From Balamuthia mandrillaris (taxonomy: Eukaryota; Discosea; Longamoebia; Balamuthiidae), in the NCBI GenBank assembly GCA_031835245.1, contig JAVKOQ010000162.1, positions 1-64,000 on the forward strand: a stretch of DNA of 64,000 nucleotides. The letters are read 5' to 3'. Below the pieces are notes generated by a model. The model was given only the letters and a program-made list of their open reading frames with translations. It searched no databases and had not been told where the DNA came from. Every line of letters begins with the position of its first letter. Positions within the stretch are counted from its first letter, which is position 1. The position numbers and the translations under genes were made by a program. Shown here piece by piece: positions 32,393 through 47,187 of this stretch.

Positions 32393-33964
32393 CTACAACC
32401 GATGTTGTTCAGGGCGAGAGGATTGCTGTTGGAGGGATGCCGACGTGGTATTAGAAGAACAATTTTCTTTCCGACGGCTGTTCTCAACAAAGTCGGAGAG
32501 GTGGCCACTATACCGCTCACCAACAAAGGGTTGGAGGTGGTCAGTGCCGGTGATGAAGCCACGGCATTCGGAGGAGGCGCATTTGCAGTTGAAGCTGTTC
32601 ATGTTGTGTACGCAAAAGGTGGCGTAGTCCATGGTGATGGGCTCCCCTTTGGCGATAGGGCGACGAGCGTGCACGTTCAGGCCTACCAACCAGGCATTGG
32701 GGTCACAGGAGTGATTGATTTGACGCCACTCGGAGGGATTGTCACTCCAGATGCCCCATAGGTTGTCCGTTAGCGGGTAGGCATAGGATGCAAACCAGCT
32801 CTTCTTCAGAGGATCATTCCAGGTACGCTCCACGTGACCCTTGCTGACAATATAGTGAGGGGTCTCCTCGTATTGTACGACCAGCTCTCCTTCGGCAAAG
32901 TCGCGGAGGGCGAAGAGGCCGTATCCCATGCCGTGTTTAAATCTTACGGCCACCTGCTGCTTGTTGCGAGCCTGTCTTTTTAGGGCGCACTGGATGATGT
33001 GCTCTGTGAAAGTGACGTGGTCGATGGTGGGATCGTTGATGAGGATAAAGTCAGCACTGCCGAGGGCGTCGGGGTCATCCTCGGGAGCCGCATAGAATAT
33101 GCCGCAGTTGGGGTTGATCTCCAGGAAGAAGGCCTCGCCTGCTTCGTTAACTCTGATGTCGGTACGGCCGTAACCAACTCCTCCCAATGCCAGGAATATG
33201 CGCTGGCTCATTTCCTTCAACTTTTGAGAGAGGGCCTCGTCCGTACAAGATACCCATTTGATTCCCGAGTATTCTTTCCACTTGAGGTCAAAGTGCTTGA
33301 ATGTTTCTCCGTTGGAGAACTTGCATTCGACGGGAGTGTAGACCAGCGGTTCTAGCTCGTTGTCTGGGTTCTCGGCGACCAACACCGTGAACTCTCGTCC
33401 TTCTATAAACTCCTCGATGAGGGCACCGCCGTAGTCCTCGATCATCTTCCTGGCTTGACATAAGAGCTCCTCTTCATTGTTGACCCGAGAGTCTTTGGTC
33501 ATTCCGACGCTGCTGTAACCGTTGTAGTGCTTGACTATCATGGGGTAGCGCAGGTTCTGGTGGGCCTCCTTTATGTCCTCCTCGTTGTAGGCAAACACAA
33601 AGGGAGCCGTATTGACGTCATAGTAGTAGGCCATCATCTTCATGAGTTCCTTGCTTGGCTCGTAAAACTTGGAGTTGGCACCGGTGAAGGCCAGTCCATA
33701 CCGCTCCAGCAGCTGTACCACCTCAAAGCCTGCTCTGTCCTCGTCGAACGCTCCGTCACACAGGTTGATGAACACGTCGAAGCGGCCATCGCGGGCCAGG
33801 TCCCTTATCTGTTGGGCAGCTGTGGCCTTCTTTACCAAAACCTTCTCAAAGTGGTGGTCGTGCTTGACGTTCTTGAAGTAGGAGGCTGGGTCGCTGTAGG
33901 GGTCCACTCCTGAAAACGGAGAATTGCTTCCCTCGTAGCTCGACTGAAGTACGCAGATCCTCAT
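32393..33964 (-). CDS. fusion protein: ATP-grasp (D-Ala-D-Ala ligase-like) plus SET methyltransferase domain
   Basis: One intronless ORF of 523 codons. Residues about 1-300 form an ATP-grasp enzyme of the D-alanine ligase type: FDVFINLCDGAFDEDRAG, PMIVKHYNGYSSVGM (ATP-binding lysine), ALIEEFIEGREFTVLV, and metal-binding RTDIRVNEAGEAFFLEINPN. Residues about 335-490 form a SET domain: VRFKHGMGYGLFA start, INHSCDPNAWLVG (the NHS-C-x-PN knot), GEPITMDYATF, and a post-SET FNCKCASSECRG zinc cluster. ATP-grasp ligases join a carboxylate to an amine; SET proteins methylate lysines, so both active sites look complete. The substrate of neither is predictable. Divergent from METTL1, convergent with the beta-xylosidase. 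Confidence 0.9.
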   Translation of the reverse strand: MRICVLQSSYEGSNSPFSGVDPYSDPASYFKNVKHDHHFEKVLVKKATAAQQIRDLARDGRFDVFINLCDGAFDEDRAGFEVVQLLERYGLAFTGANSKFYEPSKELMKMMAYYYDVNTAPFVFAYNEEDIKEAHQNLRYPMIVKHYNGYSSVGMTKDSRVNNEEELLCQARKMIEDYGGALIEEFIEGREFTVLVAENPDNELEPLVYTPVECKFSNGETFKHFDLKWKEYSGIKWVSCTDEALSQKLKEMSQRIFLALGGVGYGRTDIRVNEAGEAFFLEINPNCGIFYAAPEDDPDALGSADFILINDPTIDHVTFTEHIIQCALKRQARNKQQVAVRFKHGMGYGLFALRDFAEGELVVQYEETPHYIVSKGHVERTWNDPLKKSWFASYAYPLTDNLWGIWSDNPSEWRQINHSCDPNAWLVGLNVHARRPIAKGEPITMDYATFCVHNMNSFNCKCASSECRGFITGTDHLQPFVGERYSGHLSDFVENSRRKENCSSNTTSASLQQQSSRPEQHRL

Positions 33965-34348
33965 TGTGGGTCTTTTTGATGAACGAACTACAAAACTACT
34001 AGGTGGAAGAGAGCCCGCGGAAAGGTTTGCCTTGCCTCAGTGCTGCTGTGGTAGTGCTAGGATGATGGCCAGCAGAAGAAGAACAAGAAGAAGAAGAAGA
34101 AGAGGCTTCTTCTTCCACCACCCCACCAGAAGAAGGTAGCAGCAGCGGCAGCAGGGGAAGCGATTTTAAGGAGGATGGGCTCTCCTCCTAAAATCCTTAC
34201 GCAATACAGTGATAAGGTGCCCTTCTCTAAAATAAGGTAAGGTTTTCCTTAAATTTCGCCTTAATTTTGAGGTAATGTTATTTACTATTAGGTTGCTCCT
34301 CTGAGGGCAGCACCTACTAGGCAGGCAAAGGAGAAAGAAAGCAAGTCG
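33965..34348. promoter_or_regulatory. divergent intergenic region ATP-grasp-SET / METTL1
   Basis: 384 bp between the two start codons, with an AGAAG-rich stretch at about 34075-34110. No ORF of note. Confidence 0.35.
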
Positions 34349-35458
<1,110 letters not shown>

Positions 35459-35496
35459 CCCAACCCAAAGAATAGCAGGCGGCTGTAGTTGCCACT

Positions 35497-35538
35497 TTGT
35501 TTTGTTTTGTTTTGTTTTGTTTTGTTTTGTTTTGTTTT
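35497..35538 (+). repeat. TTTTG pentanucleotide repeat
   Basis: About eight units between the METTL1 stop codon and the 3' end of the convergent beta-ureidopropionase gene. Confidence 0.9.
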
Positions 35539-35619
35539 CACATGCTTATTTTAATTACTCTTATTTAAAACTTATTATAGTCTAGAGCAGTGGCACTCGT
35601 CGTTAAACAATGGCAGAGC

Positions 35620-35767
35620 TCATTTCTCTTCGCGGTCTTGAGAGGCACTGTGTTTGTCCCTGATGATTTGTGGCTGGAAATCATCTTGAATGGCGGCAGT
35701 CAGACTCTTGGCGTACAAATCTAGCCTTTGCGTCATCTACACCAATCGTTAAGTCTGTATATCCAAC

Positions 35768-35810
<43 letters not shown>

Positions 35811-36746
35811 GAGAGCTAACCTGGAAGCACCAGCGATCTTTCACTTGGCGGCACAAGTTGAGGTCAATGTCAGCAATGAGGAGGCCATCCCTAGTACGAC
35901 TCAGCCCCTAAAGTTACATGCGAGAAATGAGGTCCTTTTCTTGTTATGTGGAAAGGAACGAAGAGAGAAAGAGTACAGGAGTCCTGCTGCCATCAGGAGC
36001 AGCAATGTAGGAAGAACCATAAAAGTGGCCAAAGTCTTTATGAGCGGGTTTACCATCTCCAGAGGTGAACTCGTTGGGGAAAACTTCGGTACCAACGCGG
36101 TTTATTGCCACTGAGTAGTAACTAAGTTATGTTGTTAAACAATGTGGAAACAATAATGGACAATGGTGGCTATGGATAGAAGAGGTTAATAAAGATGTAC
36201 ATACGAGTTGGCGATGGCAGCATTTCTGGCTTCAATGGGCCAAAGGGGTTCGCTAAGCGCACCAACAGTAGCGGAAGGATTGAACACAATCTCCGCACCG
36301 TTGATACCAAACATCTACAGATATTCGCAGGTGAGAAGGATACAACAGAAACATAAACAAGAGCGTAGGAGTAAATAGCGCGAAGGAGAGAAGGTACCAG
36401 CCAGTTTAGTGGGTGGTGACGCCCATAGCATATATTCACTGCGATTTTGCCAAATTCAGTATCAAAGACAGGGTGTCCCGTGTTGCCTTCCATGTAATAG
36501 GTTGATTCGTTGAAGTCTCCAACTCTTGGTATGTGGTTCTTTCTGTGCTTGCCAATGATATTGCCATGGTTGCCCACCACCACTAAATCTCATGACTGTT
36601 AATGAGGCGCATCACAACAAAGCGAGCACTTGAGTAAAAGAGGGATGTACCAGCTGTATTGTGAATGGTGTCACCATGTGCACTATCTCGCTCAAGAATG
36701 GAACTAACGATGACCATGTTGTGCTTACGAGCCATCTTGGAATATA

Positions 36747-36786
<40 letters not shown>

Positions 36787-37511
36787 AGAGAAGGGAATAA
36801 AACGCCTATAACAAAGACGAAAAATAAAATGGTACCTCTTGAATAAACTTAACGGAGGGCCCATCCTTTGCGGACTCAGCAAACTGGCACCAAGGGTGCT
36901 TTTCTCGGGTGCAAAATGCAAAGGGCATAGTCCATGCCTCCTGAAGGCACAACACGTTCACACCAGCAGAAGCTGCCGCTTCAATGATGATCCGTATTTT
37001 ATTTTCAATGGCTTCGTACTGTTGCTTTTTATGTCAGTTATGCGTTTCACATGGACCCGAACTTGATCCAAACAAAAACATACAAACCTGTTCTTTGATG
37101 GGAGCAGTAGTAGGCAGAACGATGCTGTTCTGCACGGCAGCTACGCGGGTGATACGGGGCTTACGCGTGTCCTCAGGTCGTGCCAGAGATTTGAGGTCAT
37201 AGGCCTGCACGTCCAGATCAAGGCTCTCCTTGGCCTCGTTGAGGGCGGCCGTCTCTGCCAACTTGAGAGGAGCCACCGTGTTGCCATAGAGTAGGCGCTG
37301 CACTTCAGCCAACTTCTCCGATGACAACGACTCCTGTAATACTTGCTCTATTTCCCCCAAACCCAAACCCAAACCCAAACCCAAACCCAAACCCAAACCC
37401 AAACCCAAACCCCAGCAGTTAGCAAAGGTCCCTCAGCTTCTCTGCATGGGCTTTTAAAATAAAATAAAACAACAACGCACCCAAGCTCTCTAACAACGGG
37501 GCACCCTGCAT
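35620..37511 (-). CDS. UPB1: beta-ureidopropionase (nitrilase superfamily)
   Basis: Hydrolyses N-carbamoyl-beta-alanine in the last step of pyrimidine base breakdown. Start at 37511 ([10 protein letters not shown]), spliced at 37481/37347 to [20 protein letters not shown], giving an N-terminus that aligns with the animal enzyme. Nitrilase triad: Glu in [15 protein letters not shown], Lys in [17 protein letters not shown], Cys in [14 protein letters not shown]. Later blocks [37 protein letters not shown] and [17 protein letters not shown] complete the family pattern. About nine exons; the last ends ...SASQDREEK at 35620. Introns carry GA runs on the + strand (CT in sense) and, in intron 1, a TTTGGG array. 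Confidence 0.94.
35772..35808 (-). repeat. CT (sense) microsatellite in the last UPB1 intron
   Basis: About 18 GA units on the + strand, which is CT in the sense of the gene. A second array is at 36749-36784 in another UPB1 intron. Confidence 0.9.
37358..37412 (-). repeat. TTTGGG array at the 3' end of UPB1 intron 1
   Basis: Nine or so CCCAAA units on the + strand, read as TTTGGG in the sense of the gene, ending about ten bases before the AAATAG acceptor. It recalls telomere-type hexamers but lies inside an intron of a single-copy gene. Confidence 0.9.
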
Positions 37512-37593
37512 GTTGTTCCTGCCCTCTATTCCAAAGACAAACTTGTTCTTCTTTCTTGCTCTTTCTCCTCCTTTTTCGAAACGCGAGCAAAAG

Positions 37594-37694
37594 GAACGGA
37601 CAGGAGAGAGAGGAGAAAGAGGAGAGAGCAGAGAGGAGAGAGGAGAGAGGAGAAAGAGCAGAGAGCAGAGAGGAGAGAGGAGAGAGCAGAGAGG
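37594..37694 (+). repeat. GA-rich purine tract between UPB1 and TMEM39
   Basis: Imperfect GAGAGAGGAGA/GCAGAGA units. It lies between the UPB1 start and the TMEM39 stop codon, so it is TMEM39 3' flank or UPB1 promoter. Confidence 0.8.
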
Positions 37695-37770
37695 AGGGAT
37701 GAGGGAAAAGGCGGCAGAGAGAGGAAGAAGAACGAGGGACACATTGAATAGTAAGAAGAGGACGTATGGT

Positions 37771-40184
37771 TTAAGAAGGTTGTGTTATTGATAAAGACGA
37801 AGAGGCAGTTGAAGCAAGTTGTTGATGAGTGTGAAGCTTGTGAAAAGACTGGGCCTGCACGGCGGGCCATGCGCTCTGGTTGTCACTACGGGTCTTGACG
37901 CAGAGGTACAGGATGTAGTAGTTACACAACAGCATCATGCCGTACACGTTCCAGTGATTCGAGTTGAGGAGCAGCGCCAGCTGCGATAACGCAACCAAAA
38001 ATTGAAACACTATCAAGCAGGTGTGGATCCTATCCGGCTTGGCAAAAAGATACTGCACACGTTGATGACACGCATCATTAGCAAGGAGGGAGGGAGAGAG
38101 AGGAAGGAGAACATACAAAGATAAGGCAGGGAAGGAGTAATCCAGGCTCCGCCATATTCTGTTGGCCGACGGCTACATAAAGCTTGCCCCTGTGCTCCAC
38201 CAACACGCCTTTGCGGTAGGGAGCATGGGCTGCGGACCACTGCGGCACTTTCCGCACGTGCCCGGTAGTTCTCTCTCCTTCCTCACCCCTTTCCTTGGAT
38301 TTGGTTTTGGCCTTAGGGCGATCTTTCGTTGACGTTGATGTTAACGAAGTTGACAACAACCGCGTTGGGGATGAAGGAGAATCCCCGCTGCAGCTGTATT
38401 TTATACCAGATACAGTTGAGCAAGAGCCCGGTGCGTCATCTCCAATTGCATCTTTCGATGACAGTTCCTCGCCTTTCACCCCGTTTTCTCCCCTTACCCT
38501 TCAAGAAGAGTTCAGTGAGCAACAAAGAAACCAAATAAATAAACCAACTCAAAAGGTGGGTGTACCCAATGAAAGCATGTCCCGAAGGTGATGAGCATAT
38601 GCGCCAACAACCCAACATTTGAGAGTGCAAATAAAGCTCATTGAAGCTCGAAGAGAGCAAATGAGCAAATAGCATTACAAAGGAATTCACGAAGACATAA
38701 GCCACCAGCAATGTACATCGCACAGAGTCATAATAGAGGTGCTCATGCTTTTTGTTTGAAACCTAGTCAGCTCACATTTAAAATAAACGACGAACTGACG
38801 AAGGCAATAGCGACGACAATTGAAACAAAAAAGCAAAGTGACAAATAAAGGAATACGAAGAAGTACCTGCAAGAATCGTAAAGGAAGAAAACCGGCAAAG
38901 TAGCCGCATTCCAGCGAGCTATAAGCTAGACGCTTGAAACGATAAATGAACCACTCTGTGCCACTATCCGTGGGTTGTTTGCTGCCAGCATTACTCCCGC
39001 TTTGCCCCCCGAAAAAACCAAAGTACACTAGTGCACTACAAGGGGCAATTATACAGCAAAGAATAGAGAAAGGAGAATGAGTAACGAAGAATGGAGAACT
39101 TTAGAAAAAAATGCAAACAATCAACAGGGAAGTAGAAAAAGGGACGTACGGATAAAATAAGAACAAAAAGTTCTTGAAGGGATGCGTAAGGAAAAGTTGA
39201 AGGAGAAGATAGAGAGAGTTCGAAAGAATGATGACAATGATGACGAGATTGAGACAGATTTGCGAGGCGCTCATACGCAATGGGTTCTCCCATTTGACGT
39301 GGTTCCAATAGCAAGCCAGTACTCGCTTGAAGAGGATAATGATAGTCAGGAACAGCAAGCAAAAATTGTAGTTGTGAAAATTCTGTTGTGTTTGGTGTGC
39401 AAAAGAAAGTGTATTAGTGAATGAAACAACTATCTGGACAGTTTGAAGAAGGCAAACTGACAACGAAAGAAAGAAAAAGAACATAGAAAGAGGTAGAATA
39501 GAAGAAACACAGTGTAAGGGACGACGAACAACAAAAAAAGACGAAAGATACGAAAATAAGTGAGAGAAACTGGCTTACCAGATAATAGATGTTGAAGTTT
39601 TGGAGGAAAAGGTGAATGAGGAGATAGAAGAAGAGCGTCAACTCGAAGCGAGTTTGTTGTTGCAACGGGGAAGAGTGGAAACGCTCACCAAAGAAAGAAA
39701 AAAAGGAGGCTGGAGAAAAGACAGAGGAAGAAGGTACGGGTGCAGTAGAAGCAGCGGCTGCTGTCGTGGTAGAGGAAGCGGCGCTAACGGTAGCGGCAGA
39801 GGAAGCGGCAGCGCCGCTACTAGTGAGGGTAGTGGAGGATGGTTGCGATGCTGCTGGATTAGAGGAAGCAGAAGGAACAGTGGTAGTGGCGGTTGTTGCT
39901 TTGGAATGAGAAGTTGAGTTTTGAGTGGAGGAGTGTCGGGCTGCTCTTCTCTCCTTTTTCTTGCCGCCATCTTTGGACTTGCTGCTGTTGGAGGCGTGGC
40001 TGCCTGCGTTTGCAGTGGCATGAGAAGTGCCGTTGGCTAACGAGCCTTGCAAGTTGTTGTTCATGCCACTCACTGAAGATGATGAGGAAGCGGAAGAGGA
40101 AGCGGACGCAGCTGAAGCAACGTTGTGTCGCTGTCTGAGTTCGCTCTTGGTGGCGGCAGCCGCATTGCGTCGCCTCATTGCCAT
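37771..40184 (-). CDS. TMEM39: TMEM39-family multispan ER membrane protein
   Basis: Multi-exon, about 600 residues, starting MAMRRRNAAAATKSELRQRH at 40184. A long Ala/Ser/Thr low-complexity N-terminal part leads to FELTLFFYLLIHLFLQNFNI, matching the first TMEM39 membrane helix. Then come HNYNFCLLFLTIIILFKRVL, FKNFLFLFYP, CGYFAGFLPLRFLQ, FVNSFVMLFAHLLSS, VPQWSAAHAPYRKGVLVEHR with GKLYVAVGQ, and finally PDRIHTCLIVFQFL...YGMMLLCNYYILYL. This order is that of animal TMEM39A/B. TMEM39 proteins act at the ER in secretion (SEC23A binding) and PI4P transport control. The stop is at 37771; a GA-rich purine tract (37594-37694) lies downstream. Confidence 0.88.
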
Positions 40185-40899
40185 TCTACCACCCTTCCTA
40201 ACCTTTGGCTAATCGTACTATTAAAGAAAAGTCTTGTTAAGCGAAGGGACGATTTGTTGTTTTAAAATATGTGTCGGGTTTTTTTTGCCTGGTACTGCTT
40301 GCTTACCTTTGGAATAAACAAGGACAGTAGTTTGCTCTGACCACACACAAAGCCCCGCGATGAAATGCGGGCGAGGCCTGATTGGCACCGACCTACCACT
40401 CCCTAACAAAAAAGTGTAGCAGGCCTGCCTTGCCGATTTTCCACCCACCGAAAAAAAAAAAGCCTTTCTTCGTGCAGCCTGTCCTGGATATGAAAATAAA
40501 AAATGCTTCACAAAGGATAACCGGTTGAAACAAAAGAAGCACTACGCAAAAGCACTCTTTCTCTCTCCTCTTCAATGCTGCCGGCCTTTGGTTTCGCTTA
40601 TTCTTCCTTCCTCTTGTTGTTGAACAAATTTTTTGATTGTGTTTTTTTTTTTTTTGGGCGAGAGCGTGGTTTTTAGTGCGAATTGGGCGCGCAGGGACTG
40701 GACTGGAGAGAAGCAATTCCCCACCAGCATTTAGCTGAAAAGAAAGGAGAGAGGAGAGGAGAGGAACACCCGATTTTCTGTTGACTTTCTCTGAAACCTA
40801 AGGACAGGAGATCCGTCATGAGATTAGACGAGAGAGAGAGGTGAGACCAAGAAAAAAGGGAGAGAGAGGGCAGAGCAGCGAGAATGGCATGACATTTAT
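40185..40899. other. intergenic region TMEM39 promoter / AMPK 3' flank
   Basis: 715 bp. Contains A/T homopolymer runs (40449-40459, 40641-40655) and a purine-rich stretch. No ORF with family resemblance. Confidence 0.45.
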
Positions 40900-44075
<3,176 letters not shown>

Positions 44076-45467
44076 ATGAGGTTTCAACGTAAGCTGCGTG
44101 CGCTGGCATATCCACGAGCGGATTCCTTCGATGTAGCAGGTGCGTGCTCTCTTGCTGCCGCTCCGCTGAGCAAATGGCGAGCAGCAAGTGGCGCCATAGA
44201 TCGATTCTCTGTGTTGCCTTGTACTTATTTATTCATGCTTTGCTGTCATAGATAGCAAAGAAGTGCAGGCGTTGGTGGTGTGGCTGGAAGACTTGAAGAT
44301 ACGGCACTACCGCATTGAGGACAGGGCCAGCCTTCGCAACCTCGACCAAGACTGGTTTGCCCACTTTCACAAAGTAAGACTCTCTTCTCTCTTTCTCATC
44401 CCTCCTCTACTTGTCGCTCCATCTCTCCGCTCTCTTTGCACTCGTTTTTCTTTCTCTAACAAAGGTTTGAAATAAAGTACTTGCAGGACATGGGCTGCCC
44501 TAGGCCCGTGGAACAAGGACCAAAATTGGCGTTGGCTTTGGACTGGCTGCTTTGCAAAGCACTCAGCCTCGTTTATGAAGACAATGGTTCCTCTCGTTCT
44601 CTCTCTCTCTCTCTTTTTGTTTTCTCTCTAACATGTGCACCCTGAACACTGCCAACAGCACAACAGTACAACGAGACAGCAAGAGCAGCTACACTGCGAA
44701 GCAACATCGCTGAAGGCCTGTTACAAATGGACCAAAACACAGATTGTGCGTAGCCTTAACACACTAAAGAAGCTTCTCTCCTTTACCTTTTGTTTGGCCC
44801 TTTCAAAGTTGCTGACTTGCGCGTTGTTTGCATAATGCTGATAGACAATTCTGCAGAGTTCAAACAAGCAGTAGCTGACATTGCTCATGTGTTGAACTTA
44901 CCTCCCCATGAAAACACAGAAGAAGTTTTACGGGTATAGTTTTTTCTTGTTTTTTTTTTTAACTTGGTTTTTGTATCCGTCATTCTGATAGTTGTGAGGA
45001 ATAATGTAGGTAGTGGCACGCATCATCAAGACCAAGTTTAACCCTGTAGCTCTGGAGGAAAGCTCCAAGAGACAACAATCACAAGCAGTGGCTCCCAAAC
45101 TTGAAGATTTTCCTTTGGGATTCACCACTGGAGGTATCCTCTCTCTCATTTTCCCTTTCTGCCATTCTCTCTCTCTCTTTTTTTTTTTTTTTTTTTTTTC
45201 GTTCTCTGTTACATGTTTAAATGAATGTAATAGATGAGGTGGTGGATAAGGCAGCAAAGATACTTCGTCTGTTGTACATTTCGGATCTAAGAGAACTGCA
45301 AACAAAGATCAACGAGCTGTTGGCCGCTGTACAGAACTACACTGCCGATCCCAAAGTACATTTTGCATTGTCACTTCTCTTATCTTTCTTGCTTATGCTC
45401 ATTCTCTCCTCTTTCTATTTCCATTACAAAAAAGGCTGACTCGAGTCTGGGGCGAGTGGGCCTCTAG
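44076..45467 (+). CDS. RTRAF: RTRAF (hCLE/C14orf166) homologue
   Basis: Subunit of the tRNA-ligase complex in animals, linked to RNA transcription, translation and transport. Start [20 protein letters not shown] at 44076. Exons read on as [20 protein letters not shown] and [10 protein letters not shown], then [20 protein letters not shown] with [68 protein letters not shown], and a C-terminal coiled-coil [20 protein letters not shown], ending [10 protein letters not shown] at 45467. Length and block order match the animal protein. One phase-1 junction (TGTGCG donor region near 44747) needs the T|GTGCGT split to keep frame. Confidence 0.9.
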
Positions 45468-45867
45468 ACCCTTCGTTGTATTCACTGTGAAGTTTGGACA
45501 AGAAAGAAAGAAAGAGACGTGAACGATTGGCTGAACAAGAAAGCGAACTCCTACGCATTTCTATGCTTGCTTGCTGTTTCTGATTATTATTATTTTTTTG
45601 TTTCGTTCGTTAAGGCCTGCCTGCAGCGACAGCATCTCGTCGAGCGCAGCTTGCTTACGCTGCTGGTGGTCCTTTCTTTCCTGCAACAAGTTTTTATTGT
45701 TTTTTTTTTTGCATTTCAAACAACAAAAATAAGCAGCAGCAGCAGTTGTGCAGCAGTGGTAGAAAAAGAAAGGAAGAGCTAGCAGGGGGAGGAGGGCTGG
45801 AAGTGGAGTGGAGTGGAGGGGGCTCGGGGAAGGAAGGAACCCAAAAACAAACAAACAAACAAAGCAA
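45468..45867. other. intergenic region RTRAF / FIS1
   Basis: 400 bp between tandem + strand genes. T-rich in 45583-45710, purine-rich in 45775-45860, with an AAAC repeat just before the FIS1 start. No ORF recognised. Confidence 0.4.
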
Positions 45868-46840
45868 ATGGTGTCGTTGGGAGGGGTGGGCAAAGAGGCA
45901 GTTGCCCTCTACAAGCAGAACCTCAGGGAACAACGAGTGGACCCAGACGAACATGCTGAGTACGTGGACGAGTTGCAGGTACGTGAGTAGCCCTTCCCCC
46001 CTCCCCTCCAACCTTTCTATGATCAAGTGGGGAAGCTTAGTGGCTTCTTTTTTTTTTTGATTGACTCTGGTGCAAATGCCTTGGTGTAGAGGTTGGAGCG
46101 GCAGTTCATGCAAAAGGCAAAGGACAAGGACGAGGACCTGCTTACCCACAAGCTCTCGCTTGCCGTTCACCTCATACGAAGCACCAAACGGTAAACTTTC
46201 TTCCTACCTACATGCACCTTAATTCAACTTGTGAGTGTTCTTACCGCATTTTCACTATCATCTTATTCTGATTGCAATTGATCATCATCCCCTACCACTG
46301 TTCCTTTGCTTATGTAGCTCGCATGTCAATGCTGGCATTGCTCTTTTACAAGGTATTTTTCTTTCTTTTCAACGCCTTTGTTCTTTTTTTTTTTTTTTTT
46401 TTTTTTTTTCTTTCTCCATCTCTTTCTCTTTCTCTTTCTCTTTCTCTTTCTCTCTCTACAATATTAACGGGAGACAAAGAGTTATGTGAGGAGGACCCAG
46501 TGAAAGAGAACCAACGGGTCTACATATACTATCTGGCGGTGGCATACTACCAACTGCGAGCCTACCGCCCTTCACGTGAGTGCTTGGAGGTGTTGCTGCG
46601 CCTTGAGCCCAACAACCGCCAAGCCTTAGCCCTGCACTCAGTGCTTGAACAAGAGGTCACCAAAGGTTTGGCCTCGTCCTTCCATCTTTCAATTACTTCC
46701 TCTCTATTGCTTCTTGCTTAGCACCTACTTTCACCGACTTTGAAACAGATGGTTTGATAGGAATGGGCATTGTTGGGGCAGCCGCCGCCACCGCTGCTGT
46801 CGGAGGTTTTCTTCTCATCAAAGCGTTAGCAAGCAAGTAA
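45868..46840 (+). CDS. FIS1: FIS1, mitochondrial/peroxisomal fission adaptor
   Basis: Tail-anchored TPR-like protein that recruits dynamin-related fission machinery. Five exons, starting MVSLGGVGKEAVALYKQNLR. The second exon (46090-46190) gives RLERQFMQKAKDKDEDLLTH and LSLAVHLIRSTKR; then SHVNAGIALLQ, DKELCEEDPVKENQRVYIYY, LAVAYYQLRAYRPSRECLEV and LLRLEPNNRQALAL. The last exon is DGLIGMGIVGAAAATAAVGG followed by FLLIKALASK, the Gly/Ala-rich membrane anchor with a basic end. All hallmark positions of the family are present and the length of about 155 residues is normal. Confidence 0.95.
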
Positions 46841-47187
46841 TTGCTGTTTGATAAGACACTTTTGGTATTCTTTTTTTTCTTGTGGATATAGACCAGAAGG
46901 CGATGATGCACTTCTACTTCCTTCCTAGTTACCACTTCTGCTGCTATTTATTTTCTCTTTCTTCGATCAAACCCGTTGTTTTGGGCATCGACGTGCCATC
47001 ACGAGGCTTGCATGGTGAGGGAGCGCAACAAACAACTTGACCAACTACCATTACACCAAACCAACAAAACAAAACAACATTTTTTTGAAACTACATACTG
47101 GTTCTCTTTAAACATGAGAGAAGCGAGAAGAGAAGAGAGGCAGCGGAACCAAAGAAAGAAAAAAAAAACGAACAACAAACACAAGAA
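46841..47187. other. convergent intergenic region FIS1 / Ras GTPase
   Basis: 347 bp between two stop codons. No gene seen; expected to hold both poly-A sites. Confidence 0.4.

Noticed and set aside
37348-37412. TTTGGG array as a coding Gly-Leu or Val-Trp repeat or as a chromosome end
   Set aside because: Splicing from 37481 to 37347 gives a UPB1 N-terminus matching the family, so the array is intronic; genes continue on both sides, so it is not a telomere.
39600-39917. Gly/Ser/Arg-rich + strand ORF
   Set aside because: Antisense to the Ala/Ser/Thr-rich N-terminal exon of TMEM39.
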